Source: Actinomycetes bacterium
GTDB lineage: Bacteria; Actinomycetota; Actinomycetes; Propionibacteriales; Nocardioidaceae
Length of the DNA stretch: 21,021 bases
Reading direction: 5' to 3'
Assembly (NCBI GenBank): GCA_023417775.1
Contig: JAEZEJ010000070.1
Span: 1 to 21,021, forward strand
Below the pieces are notes generated by a model. It worked only from the letters and a program-made list of their open reading frames with translations, was not told the DNA's origin and made no database searches. Positions 7,394-14,852 of this stretch are shown one piece after another. Position 1 is the stretch's first letter. Every line of letters starts with the position of its first letter. The position numbers and the translations under genes were made by a program.

Positions 7394-8170
7394 ATGAAGG
7401 AGAACCCAGCGGCCTTCGTGCTCGCCGGAAGCCGTGGGCTCGGCTTCGCCAGCGCAGCCGCACTCTCGGCGGCCGGACACCCCGTGGCGATCTGCGGACG
7501 TTCGGCGGAAGGCCTCGATGAGGCCATCGCCGCACTACCCGAAGGGGTCCGGGCGATCGGTCTCTCGGCAGATGTCAGCGATGGCGCGGAGCTGGCGTCC
7601 GCGGTCAAGGAGGCGCGGAGCGAGCTGGGACCCATCGGGGTGCTGGTGGCCAATGCGGGAGGGCCGCCGCCCGGCAGCTTCGATGATCTGACCGATGACG
7701 AGTGGGATGTCGCCTACGACCTGACCCTGATGAGCTTCGTGCGGGCCGTGCGCCTCGTGCTCCCCGACATGCGGTCGCTGGGCGGCGGTCGCATCGTCCT
7801 GATCGCGTCCTCGAGCATCCGGCGTCCGATCGCCAATCTGACGCTGTCGAATGCCATGCGTCCGGCGTTGGCGGGATTGGCCAAGGATCTGGCCGTGACC
7901 TATGCGCCGGACAACATCACCGTGAACGTGGTGGCGCCGGGCCGGGTCGACACCGACCGGGTCCGTTCCCTCGACCTGGCCGCGGCCCAGCGGCGGGGTC
8001 TCGACGTAGCTGAGATCAGACGCGTCTCGGAGAGCTCGATCCCGATGGGTCGTTATGGCAAACCCGACGAATTCGGCGCGGTGGTGGGTTTCCTGGCCTC
8101 ACCCGAGGCGAGCTACGTGACGGGGCAGTCGATCCTCGTCGACGGCGGGATGACCGCCTCGCTGCCCTGA
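7394..8170 (+). CDS. SDR-family protein lacking the usual Tyr/Lys catalytic pair
   Basis: A 258-aa Rossmann-fold protein. The start is ATG 7394 with GGAGG at 7383-7387. A TTG 18 codons upstream would lie inside the -35 box and is rejected. The cofactor loop is AGSRGLG (11-17, the usual initial Thr is Ala). NAG is at 87-89, serines at 139-141, and PGR..TDR near 182-189. Where most SDRs have YxxxK this one reads LTLSN (149-153), so both Tyr and Lys are absent. A subgroup of SDRs annotated as BKR-like shows this LSN pattern, so it is a family trait and not local damage. Context suggests oxidation of a 2-keto-3-deoxy sugar acid, but the missing residues make this uncertain. Confidence 0.85.
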   Translation: MKENPAAFVLAGSRGLGFASAAALSAAGHPVAICGRSAEGLDEAIAALPEGVRAIGLSADVSDGAELASAVKEARSELGPIGVLVANAGGPPPGSFDDLTDDEWDVAYDLTLMSFVRAVRLVLPDMRSLGGGRIVLIASSSIRRPIANLTLSNAMRPALAGLAKDLAVTYAPDNITVNVVAPGRVDTDRVRSLDLAAAQRRGLDVAEIRRVSESSIPMGRYGKPDEFGAVVGFLASPEASYVTGQSILVDGGMTASLP

Positions 8171-8180
8171 GTCCGTCATC

Positions 8181-8207
8181 GAGATCGGCGCAGCGGATGC
8201 CGATCTC
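8181..8207 (+). terminator. Perfect 9-bp hairpin between the SDR and dehydratase genes
   Basis: GAGATCGGC (8181-8189) and GCCGATCTC (8199-8207) form a perfect stem with a 9-nt loop, starting 11 nt after the SDR stop. There is no T-run. It may be a partial terminator or a processing/stability hairpin that sets the SDR message apart from the genes below. I see no convincing promoter between it and the next gene. Confidence 0.45.
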
Positions 8208-8243
8208 TGTAGTGCAACTGTGAGAACACCTGGAGGAGCGGGA

Positions 8244-9377
8244 ATGACACGAATCAGGTCAGTGGAGGCGAGGACCGTAGCGGTCCCGTTGGCGAAGGCG
8301 ACGGCGATGGCACGGCGTTCGGTGAATGTCCGGTACTACTCGCTCGTCCGAGTCACCGATGACGACGGACGGACCGGCATCGGCTTCTGCTACGCCGGCA
8401 ACTTCGGCGGCTCGGTCGTCTCCCACGCCGTGCGCGAGCTCATCGCGCCGCTGGTGGTCGGCCAGCGAGCGGACCGGCACCGGGCGCTGTGGAACGAGGT
8501 CTATGCCGAGACGCTGCTGCACGGCAGGGCCGGATCGGTGTCCCGCGCCCTGAGCGCGGTCGACATCGCCCTGTGGGACCTGGCGGCGCGCACCGCCGAC
8601 AAGCCCCTGTGGCAGTACCTCGGTGCCACCACGACCGAGGACAGCGTCCCCGCCTATGCCAGCGGCGGCTACTACCTCGATGGCAAGACCCCCGATGACC
8701 TGGCCGCCGAGATGCGGGGCTACGTCGACGCGGGCTTCGGGGCGGTCAAGCTCAAGGTCGGCCGGGTCGGTGTGACCCCTCAGCACGATGCCGAGCGGCT
8801 CGCGGCGGTCCGTGCCGCCGTGGGTCCGGAGGTCCGCGTCATGCTCGATGCCAATAACGCGTGGAGCGATGTGCCGACCGCGCTCGAGGCCCTCCGGCTG
8901 TTCGAGCCGTACGACCCCTTCTGGATCGAGGAGCCCTTCGGCCCGGACGACATCCGCAGCCACGCGATGCTCGCGCAGCGGACCCCCATCACCGTGGCCA
9001 CCGGCGAGATCGAGTACGGACGCTGGAGGCACCTGGAACTGCTGGAGCGCGGTGGTGCCGCGATCCTGCAGACCGATGCGGCCGTCTGCGGAGGCATCAC
9101 CGAGTTCCAGCGCATCGCCGACTCGGCGGCCTCGTTCGGCGTGACGATGTGCCCGCATTGGTTCCACGACCTGCACATCCACCTGGTGGCCTCGATCGCC
9201 AACGGTCAGTATGTCGAGTACTTCCCCGACGATCAGGTCCTCAACTTCCGTCGACTCGTGTCCCGTCAGCTCACCGTGCTGCCGGGAGGCCGCCTCGCCC
9301 TGCCGACGGAATCCGGCCTCGGATTCGACTTCCTGCCCGAGGTCGTCGAGGACGTCGCGACGGATCAGTGGTCCTGA
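8244..9377 (+). CDS. Mandelate racemase/muconate lactonizing enzyme family sugar-acid dehydratase
   Basis: A 377-aa enolase-superfamily enzyme. GGAGGAG (8232-8238) fixes the start at ATG 8244 rather than the in-frame GTG at 8220. It has the N-terminal capping domain (to about residue 130) and then the barrel. Visible catalytic parts are the KxK pair K169/K171, metal ligands D202 (LDANNAW), E229 or E230 (WIEEPF) and E255 (ATGEIEYG), the dyad aspartate D278, and the histidine H305 (CPHWFH). The KxK plus His-Asp set is that of the mandelate racemase subgroup, which includes glucarate-, galactonate- and fuconate-type dehydratases and galactarolactone cycloisomerase. Beside the lactonase and uronate-dehydrogenase-like genes, a role in dehydrating an aldonic/aldaric acid is the best guess. 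Exact substrate unknown. Confidence 0.9.
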   Translation: MTRIRSVEARTVAVPLAKATAMARRSVNVRYYSLVRVTDDDGRTGIGFCYAGNFGGSVVSHAVRELIAPLVVGQRADRHRALWNEVYAETLLHGRAGSVSRALSAVDIALWDLAARTADKPLWQYLGATTTEDSVPAYASGGYYLDGKTPDDLAAEMRGYVDAGFGAVKLKVGRVGVTPQHDAERLAAVRAAVGPEVRVMLDANNAWSDVPTALEALRLFEPYDPFWIEEPFGPDDIRSHAMLAQRTPITVATGEIEYGRWRHLELLERGGAAILQTDAAVCGGITEFQRIADSAASFGVTMCPHWFHDLHIHLVASIANGQYVEYFPDDQVLNFRRLVSRQLTVLPGGRLALPTESGLGFDFLPEVVEDVATDQWS

Positions 9378-9381
9378 CGCC

Positions 9382-10251
9382 ATGCGATTCGCGACCTTGA
9401 GGCTGGACGGCACCGAGCAGGCGGCGGTGCTGTGTCCCGGAGACCGCTGGGCGCCGCTGCATCATGTCGACTCCCGGCTGCGCGGGGACCTGCTCCGGCT
9501 GATCGCCGAGGAGCCGAGCCGCGAGGACCTGGCCGACCTCGCGCGGGCGGCCGCGTCGCTCGCGGGCGAACAGCTGGTGGAACGGGCGACGGCGGTCTAC
9601 GCCGCGCCTTACCGGCCGACCGGCAAGATCTGGGGCATCGGCCTGAACTACCGTGACCATGCCGCCGACCTCAGCGCGGACAGCCCCACCCAGCCGGCGT
9701 CGTTCATGAAGGGCGCGCACACGGTCATCGGCCCGGGGGAGCCGATCGTGGTTCCCTCGCAGAGCGAGCGCACGACCTCCGAGGCCGAGCTCGGCCTGGT
9801 GATCGGCCGGCGCATCCGCGGCATCGATCGACGCGATGCGTTGGACAGCCTCTTCGGCTTCTGCGTCGTCCTCGACCAGACCGCCGAGGACATCCTGCAG
9901 CTCAATCCGCGGTATCTGACCAGGTCCAAGAACTTCGAGACCTTCTTCTCCTTCGGCCCGGAGATCGTGACCCCCGATGAGCTGATCGGGGAGGGCCGGC
10001 TCGGCGATATCGAGGTGGCCACGGTGCGCAATGGCGACATCATCCGGCGCAACACCGTCGACAATATGATGCACTCGCCCGAGGAGATCCTGCGGTTCCA
10101 CGCCGACATGATGCCGTTCCTGCCCGGCGACCTCATCTCGACCGGCACGCCGGGTGCCGCGGTGATCGCACCGGGCGACCGGATGGAGGCCCGGGTCGAT
10201 CATCTCGAGCCGCTGGTCAACGACGTGGTCGGAGCCGGAGAGCGCTCATGA
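9382..10251 (+). CDS. Fumarylacetoacetate hydrolase family protein
   Basis: A 289-aa protein starting at ATG 9382, 4 nt after the dehydratase stop; the open frame upstream of this lies over that gene. The family core is easy to see: GLNYRDHAAD (87-96), SFMKG (107-111), the metal-binding acids E134, E136 and D165, and STGTPGA (253-259). Enzymes of this size in the family hydrolyse C-C bonds of 2,4-diketoacids (for example acylpyruvates and 2,4-diketo-3-deoxy-L-fuconate) or act as decarboxylases/hydratases. The ribosome-binding site is poor, so translation probably depends on coupling to the gene before it. It overlaps the lactonase gene by 4 nt (ATGA). In a sugar-acid route it would release pyruvate and a hydroxy acid. 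Confidence 0.92.
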   Translation: MRFATLRLDGTEQAAVLCPGDRWAPLHHVDSRLRGDLLRLIAEEPSREDLADLARAAASLAGEQLVERATAVYAAPYRPTGKIWGIGLNYRDHAADLSADSPTQPASFMKGAHTVIGPGEPIVVPSQSERTTSEAELGLVIGRRIRGIDRRDALDSLFGFCVVLDQTAEDILQLNPRYLTRSKNFETFFSFGPEIVTPDELIGEGRLGDIEVATVRNGDIIRRNTVDNMMHSPEEILRFHADMMPFLPGDLISTGTPGAAVIAPGDRMEARVDHLEPLVNDVVGAGERS

Positions 10252-11165
10252 TCGTCCAGCCCGTGCCCGTCGCCACCCTCGATGTCGTGGCCGAGGTGCC
10301 GCCATCGCTGCAGGTGACCGATGGGCACGCGGGATGGCTCCGCGCGCGGCGGGGTGTGCCGGCGCCGCGGGCCTTCCTGGAGGGTCCGGTGCCCGCGCCG
10401 GACGGCGGTCTCTATCTCGTCGACGTCGCCTGGGGCCGGCTGCTCCACCTCTCCGCGGCCGGGGAGTTCAGCGTGCTGCTCGAATGCGGGGGAGAGCCGA
10501 ACGGTCTGGCCCTCCGGTCCGACGGTTCTCTGCTGATCGCCGACTACCAGCAGGGCCTGCGGGTCGTGGACGACCCGACCGCCGCGACCCCTGAAGCGCG
10601 CGTCCTGGCCGATGCCGCGGTGCACGGCTTCATCGGGCTCAACGACGTGGTCGTGGATCGGCGCGGGGCCGCCTATGTCACCGATCAGGGCGACTCCGGA
10701 CTCCACGATCCCTGCGGGAGCGTCCGGCGATGCGATGTCGATGGCCGCGTCTCGACGGTTATCGGCGGACTGCCGAGCCCCAATGGGCTCCTCGTGGACG
10801 AGGACGAGGACATGCTGTACGTCGCGATGACCCGCGACAACGCGATCTGGCGCGTGCCCCTGCACGGGGATGAGCCGGGGCGCGTCGGCCGGTTCATCCA
10901 GCTCTCGGGCGGCATCGGCCCCGATGGCATGGCCCGCGGCCCCCACGGGAGCTTCCTCGTCGCGCACCTGGGCCGCGGCATGGTGGCGGTCTACGACCGG
11001 ACCGGCGCGCCCGCGATGGCCCTGCGGTCACCCCGCGGCCTGGCGGTCACCAATCTCTGCCTCCATCCAGATGGTCGCCTCTACGTGACCGAGTCCGAGA
11101 GCTCCTCGGTGCTCGGCCTGGAGGTGTCGAGGCTGACCGAGGTCCTCGAAGGGAGCGATCGATGA
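10248..11165 (+). CDS. SMP-30/gluconolactonase family lactonase
   Basis: A 305-aa six-bladed propeller hydrolase. The metal-binding set expected for the family is present: E45 (FLEGPV), N132 (GLNDVVVD), N179 (SPNGL) and D226 (GPDGMA). Family enzymes open sugar lactones with a divalent metal in the cytoplasm; some act on other lactones. The start ATG 10248 overlaps the FAH stop (ATGA), and its stop overlaps the next start in the same way. Following a dehydrogenase that would make an aldonolactone or aldarolactone, it would supply the free acid to the dehydratase. The first 40 residues before the first blade are a little longer than in typical gluconolactonases. Confidence 0.88.
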   Translation: MIVQPVPVATLDVVAEVPPSLQVTDGHAGWLRARRGVPAPRAFLEGPVPAPDGGLYLVDVAWGRLLHLSAAGEFSVLLECGGEPNGLALRSDGSLLIADYQQGLRVVDDPTAATPEARVLADAAVHGFIGLNDVVVDRRGAAYVTDQGDSGLHDPCGSVRRCDVDGRVSTVIGGLPSPNGLLVDEDEDMLYVAMTRDNAIWRVPLHGDEPGRVGRFIQLSGGIGPDGMARGPHGSFLVAHLGRGMVAVYDRTGAPAMALRSPRGLAVTNLCLHPDGRLYVTESESSSVLGLEVSRLTEVLEGSDR

Positions 11166-11950
11166 CATCCATCCTCATCACCGGCCCGAACGGCCGGATG
11201 AACCAGGTGATCCGGCCGGCGCTCGCCGGAGAGTTCGAGCGGGTGGTGCTGTACTCGCGCAGCCCGGTCGACTCGCTGCACGCGGGCGAGAGCGTCGTCC
11301 TCGGCGAGTTGGACGATCTCGAACGGCTCACCGAGGCCATGGACGGCGTCGACGTCGTGGTCCACATGGCCGGCAAGGCCGACGAAGGCGAATGGGAGGA
11401 GATCCTGGCCTCCAATATCCATGGCACCTACTGCGTGCTGGAGGCCGCTCGCCGGGCGGGTGTGCGCCGCGTCGTCTACGCCAGCTCGCACCACATCACG
11501 GGCCTCTACCGCGCCGACGAACCGATAGGGCCCCAGGACCCCGTGCGTCCCGATTCCTACTACGGCGTGAGCAAGGCCTTCGGCGAGGCCCTCTGCCGGC
11601 TCTACCGCGACAAGTGGGGGACGGAGATCGTCTGCCTGCGCATCGGGGCGTTCCGACCCCGCCCCGAGGACACCCGGCACCTGAGCGTATGGCTCAGCGA
11701 GCCCGACGGCGTCCGGCTCCTGCGGGCGGCGATCCTCGCCGAGGGCGTCACCTTCGCGGTGGTCTACGGGGTCTCGGCCAATCGCCGCTCATGGTGGGAT
11801 CCCGCCGTGGCGGAGGAGGCAATCGGCTATCGCCCGCTCGACGATGCCGAGGCCTGGGCCGACCGTGTCGAGGCCACCCCGGAGGGCCCCGCATCGATCT
11901 ACCAGGGTGGCGTCTTCGCCGCCCCGGATTACCGCGGAGGGGTCTGGTAG
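11162..11950 (+). CDS. NAD-dependent epimerase/dehydratase family, uronate-dehydrogenase-like
   Basis: A 262-aa extended-SDR protein. Its layout resembles uronate dehydrogenase, which oxidises hexuronates to aldarolactones with NAD+: S109 in ASSHHITG, Y134 and K138 in YYGVSKAFGE, then CLRIG and a WLS segment, WWDP at 211-214 and a C-terminal QGG. The length also fits. The nucleotide loop TGPNGRMN lacks the third glycine of GxxGxxG (G8, G11, N14), which may alter cofactor affinity. It overlaps the lactonase gene by 4 nt, in keeping with consecutive steps. A sugar other than a hexuronate, or an epimerase function, cannot be excluded. After the stop there are 65 nt before the next gene, containing the GC palindrome CGCCCGGGCG (11962-11971). 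Confidence 0.83.
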   Translation: MTSILITGPNGRMNQVIRPALAGEFERVVLYSRSPVDSLHAGESVVLGELDDLERLTEAMDGVDVVVHMAGKADEGEWEEILASNIHGTYCVLEAARRAGVRRVVYASSHHITGLYRADEPIGPQDPVRPDSYYGVSKAFGEALCRLYRDKWGTEIVCLRIGAFRPRPEDTRHLSVWLSEPDGVRLLRAAILAEGVTFAVVYGVSANRRSWWDPAVAEEAIGYRPLDDAEAWADRVEATPEGPASIYQGGVFAAPDYRGGVW

Positions 11951-12015
11951 CGCCGACCACCCGCCCGGGCGCCGCGCCAGACGGTGCTCTCGAACGACAA
12001 CGTGAAGGGAACAGT

Positions 12016-12846
12016 ATGTCCAGAAACCGCAGAGAACGATTCGATCGCGTGTTCGGCGGGACCTCACCGGTCCTCGGAATGATCCACCTCCAGGCACTGC
12101 CGGGATCTCCCGGCTTCGGAGGAAGCCTCGATGCCGTGATCGAGCACGCGCTGCGCGATGTCGCGACGATGGTCGACGGCGGTGTCGATGCCCTCATCGT
12201 CGAGAACCTGCACGATGCCCCCTACTACCCGGAGACGACCGAGCCGGAGACCGTCGCCGCGATGGCGGTGTGCGCGAGGGAGGTCGTCCGGCAGGCGGGC
12301 GTACCGGTGGGCATCAATGTGCTGCGGAACTCCTGGAAGGCCTCGCTCGGCGTCGCGGCCGCCTCGGGCGCGGACTTCATCCGCCTCAACATCCTGACCG
12401 ATGCCATGGTGACCGATCAGGGCATCATCAACGGTGCGGCCCACCTGGTGACCCGCTATCGCCGGGCGATCGGCGCGGACGACGTGCTGATCATGGCCGA
12501 TCTGCTCACCAAGCATGCGGCACCGCTGGTGGAGCGACCCGTCCCCGTCATCGCCGGCGACATGCTCGACCGCGGCGGTGCCGATGCCATCATCCTGGCC
12601 GGCGACGACTCCAGCATGCCCCCGAGCCTCTCGCGGGTCGAGATCATCAAGGAGGCCTTCCCCGATGCCCCGGTGGTGCTGGGAAGCGGCATGACGGCGG
12701 CCGTGGGAGAGGAGTACGCCCGGGTCGCGGACGGTGCGGTCTTCGGCTACGGCTCGAAGGACGAGTCCGATATGGCGCGGCCCGTGAGCGCCGAGCTGAC
12801 CGGGGCCTTCGTCCGCGCCTGGGGCAGCGGGCGGTCCGCGCGGTGA
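12016..12846 (+). CDS. BtpA/SgcQ family TIM-barrel protein
   Basis: A 276-aa protein starting at ATG 12016 with GAAGGGA at 12004-12010. The open frame before this belongs to another gene's shadow. The family mark GMIHLQALPGSP is at 21-32. Further typical blocks are DALIVENLHDAPYY, VGINVLRNSW, DFIRLNI and a C-terminal VLGSGMTA followed by DGAVFGYGSK. BtpA is known from cyanobacterial photosystem I biogenesis, but relatives such as SgcQ sit in bacterial sugar operons and have no firmly known reaction. The barrel with conserved Asp/Asn/Lys residues looks like an enzyme acting on a sugar or nucleoside derivative. It lies between the uronate-dehydrogenase-like and nucleoside hydrolase genes. Confidence 0.88.
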   Translation: MSRNRRERFDRVFGGTSPVLGMIHLQALPGSPGFGGSLDAVIEHALRDVATMVDGGVDALIVENLHDAPYYPETTEPETVAAMAVCAREVVRQAGVPVGINVLRNSWKASLGVAAASGADFIRLNILTDAMVTDQGIINGAAHLVTRYRRAIGADDVLIMADLLTKHAAPLVERPVPVIAGDMLDRGGADAIILAGDDSSMPPSLSRVEIIKEAFPDAPVVLGSGMTAAVGEEYARVADGAVFGYGSKDESDMARPVSAELTGAFVRAWGSGRSAR

Positions 12847-12862
12847 CGACGGGAACGCACGC

Positions 12863-13849
12863 ATGACCAGGAAGGTCTTCGTCGACAGCGACACCGGGGT
12901 GGACGATGCCCTCGCGCTGATGCTGCTCGCGGCCGCCCCCGAGGTCGAGGTCATGGCCGTGGGCAGCGTGTTCGGCAACTGCCACGCGGACCGGGCTGCC
13001 GACAACGCGCGCTATGTCCTCGACACCTGTGCTCGCCCGGACATCCCGGTCTACCGGGGCAGCGACGCGCCGTTGGGGCAGGAGTTGCGGCTCTCGGGCG
13101 GCATCCACGGTGAGGACGGGTTCGGCAATACGGGCCTGCGCCCCGCCGAGCCGGTGCCGGGCGAGCCGGATGCGGTCTCCGTGCTGTCGGACCTCGTCGA
13201 ACGTCATCCGGGGCAGATCCACTACCTGGCGCTGGGTCCGCTGACGAATCTCGCGCGGGCGCTGCAGCAGGATCCCCGCTTGATGGACCGGCTGGCGAGC
13301 GTCACGATCGTCGGGAGTCTGGGGCCGGCGCTGCACGGCGACACCGAGCCGTGGGCCGACCGGCGGTTCCGGATCTCGCGCGATCCCAATGTCGCCTTCG
13401 ACTTCACCGCGGCGCGGATCGTGGCCGACACCCCCGGACCGGTGACCTGGTGCGGGCCCTATGTGACCCGGCAGTGTCTCGTGCCCGAGCAGTACTTCAC
13501 CGGGATCGCGGAGCGTACGGGCCATGAGCCCGCGCGGCTCATCGCGCGGATCAGCGAGTACTACGCGGACTTCTACACGCGTTCCTATCCGCAGCCGGGC
13601 GGGGCACGGGTGATGGGCATCAACGACAGTCTCGCGGCCGCCTGCCTGCTGTACCCGGAGCTGATGCTGGGTGCGGTCGACCGGGTGATGGAGACCTTCG
13701 AGACGTCCGAGGGCGAGCGCTATCTCGCCGGCGTGCACGTGCGACCAGACGACCCCCGTCCGGTCCACCGCGTCGTGTTCGACGTCGACTTCGATGCCGT
13801 GATCTCGCTGGCCGGGGAGACGCTCGAGAGGCCGCTGCCATGGACCTGA
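12863..13849 (+). CDS. Inosine/uridine-preferring nucleoside hydrolase family protein with altered sugar pocket
   Basis: A 328-aa member of the N-ribohydrolase family, which splits N-glycosidic bonds with a Ca2+-bound water. The metal motif is intact: D8, D10, D14 and D15 in DSDTGVDDALAL. N39 (FGN) and the distal D255 are kept. The usual histidine before that aspartate is N254 (INDSLAA). In the ribose-contact loop, normally a GN..AEFN..DP pattern, this protein reads GDTEPWADRRFRISRDP (159-175). The Glu and second Asn appear to be Arg168 and Arg170. The fold and catalytic base are therefore right but the sugar pocket is not standard. The start at 12863 follows the BtpA stop by 16 nt with a weak ribosome-binding site. 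Confidence 0.87.
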   Translation: MTRKVFVDSDTGVDDALALMLLAAAPEVEVMAVGSVFGNCHADRAADNARYVLDTCARPDIPVYRGSDAPLGQELRLSGGIHGEDGFGNTGLRPAEPVPGEPDAVSVLSDLVERHPGQIHYLALGPLTNLARALQQDPRLMDRLASVTIVGSLGPALHGDTEPWADRRFRISRDPNVAFDFTAARIVADTPGPVTWCGPYVTRQCLVPEQYFTGIAERTGHEPARLIARISEYYADFYTRSYPQPGGARVMGINDSLAAACLLYPELMLGAVDRVMETFETSEGERYLAGVHVRPDDPRPVHRVVFDVDFDAVISLAGETLERPLPWT

Positions 13850-13860
13850 CCCGTCGACCC

Positions 13861-13876
13861 CGCGAGGTGCCTCGCG
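13861..13876 (+). terminator. GC hairpin after the nucleoside hydrolase gene
   Basis: CGCGAGG (13861-13867) and CCTCGCG (13870-13876) are perfectly complementary, giving a 6-bp stem with a 4-nt loop in RNA, 11 nt after the stop codon. It may end or punctuate the second transcription unit. No T-run follows. Confidence 0.4.
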
Positions 13877-13897
13877 ATCACCCGCACGATCCCATTC

Positions 13898-13918
13898 AAC
13901 CGCCGGTCAACCGACCGG
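13898..13918 (+). promoter_or_regulatory. AACCG(A)CCGG direct/inverted repeat, candidate operator
   Basis: AACCGCCGG (13898-13906) and AACCGACCGG (13909-13918) are near-identical repeats one helical turn apart. CCGGT (13903-13907) and ACCGG (13914-13918) also form an inverted repeat. The ACCGACCGG-type sequence recalls TetR-family sites near acyl-CoA genes. It lies 25 bp before the crotonase start. I see no convincing -35/-10 pair here. Confidence 0.35.
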
Positions 13919-13943
13919 AACATCACGGAAAGGCCGAGCAACA

Positions 13944-14810
13944 GTGAGCGACTTCACCCATATCGACTACAGCGTCAAGAACCGAGTGGCGACGATCATG
14001 ATCGACCGGGCGGAGGCGATGAACTCGATCACGCCCGAGCTCGAGGCGGAGCTGCACGCCGCACTCGACGTGGCCGACGCGGATCCGGAGGTCCAGGTGG
14101 CGATCCTGACCGGAGCCGGCACCACCGCCTTCAGCGCCGGTTACGACATCGGCTCGGAGGGCCCGGACGGCCGGCCCATGGATCCGACCAATAAGGCCGT
14201 CGGCGACTACATCAAGTTCTGGTGGAACAGCGACCGGGCGGCGGCCGACAAGCTGATGCACATCTGGAAGCTGGACATCCCGGTGATCGCCGCCGTCAAC
14301 GGCTGGGCACTGGGCGGCGGCTTCTGGTATCAGCTGGCCTGCGACATCACCATCGCCGCCGACAACGCCGTGTTCGGCCAGCCGGAGGTGCGCCACATCT
14401 CCAATACGACCTTCCTGTTCGCCGCGCTGGCGGGCTGGAAGGCGGCGAACCGCTACGGCCTCACCGGCGATCACTTCGACGCCCAGGAGGCCTACCGTCT
14501 CGGGATCGTCAACGAGGTGGTCCCGGCGGACGAGCTGATGGCCACGACCCGCGCGCTCGCCGAGCGCATCGCCATGGTCCCGGCCGCCGCGATCCGGCTG
14601 AACAAGGCCATCACCATGATGGGCCTCGAATCGGCCGGGGTGGGCAGCGGGATGAAGCTCAACGCCGTTCTCTCGGCCATCGCGCACTCGTCGCACGGTC
14701 CCGAGCGGGAGGAGCTGTTCGATCAGCAGCGCAAGGACGGCATCCGCGGGTTCCTCAAGGCCCGCGACGACAAGTTCCGCCCCGAGCCCTTCGGGCCGAG
14801 GAGCCGATGA
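13944..14810 (+). CDS. Enoyl-CoA hydratase/isomerase (crotonase) family, hydratase-lyase-like
   Basis: A 288-aa crotonase beginning at GTG 13944, with GGAAAGG at 13927-13933. Oxyanion-hole segments are FSAGYDI (63-69) and ALGGGF (122-127). The second catalytic glutamate is kept as E148 in FGQPE, while the position of the first glutamate of ordinary enoyl-CoA hydratases is W128. Hydroxycinnamoyl-CoA hydratase-lyases likewise rely on only this one glutamate. The loop at 70-110 is longer than in simple hydratases, and the C-terminus ends in a FLKARDDKFRPEPF tail much like those enzymes. I therefore favour hydration, perhaps with retro-aldol cleavage, of an aryl- or alkyl-propenoyl-CoA. A plain hydratase or isomerase remains possible. 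Confidence 0.88.
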   Translation: MSDFTHIDYSVKNRVATIMIDRAEAMNSITPELEAELHAALDVADADPEVQVAILTGAGTTAFSAGYDIGSEGPDGRPMDPTNKAVGDYIKFWWNSDRAAADKLMHIWKLDIPVIAAVNGWALGGGFWYQLACDITIAADNAVFGQPEVRHISNTTFLFAALAGWKAANRYGLTGDHFDAQEAYRLGIVNEVVPADELMATTRALAERIAMVPAAAIRLNKAITMMGLESAGVGSGMKLNAVLSAIAHSSHGPEREELFDQQRKDGIRGFLKARDDKFRPEPFGPRSR

Positions 14811-14852
14811 GGTCATCCGCCCGAGGGCAATGAATCTGACAGGAGTGAAGAG

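Noticed and set aside
14806..14817. GATGA-GG-TCATC repeat at the crotonase stop, similar to the one at 19584-19597
   Set aside because: The loop is too small for a stable hairpin and the resemblance is explained by the shared stop-codon context.
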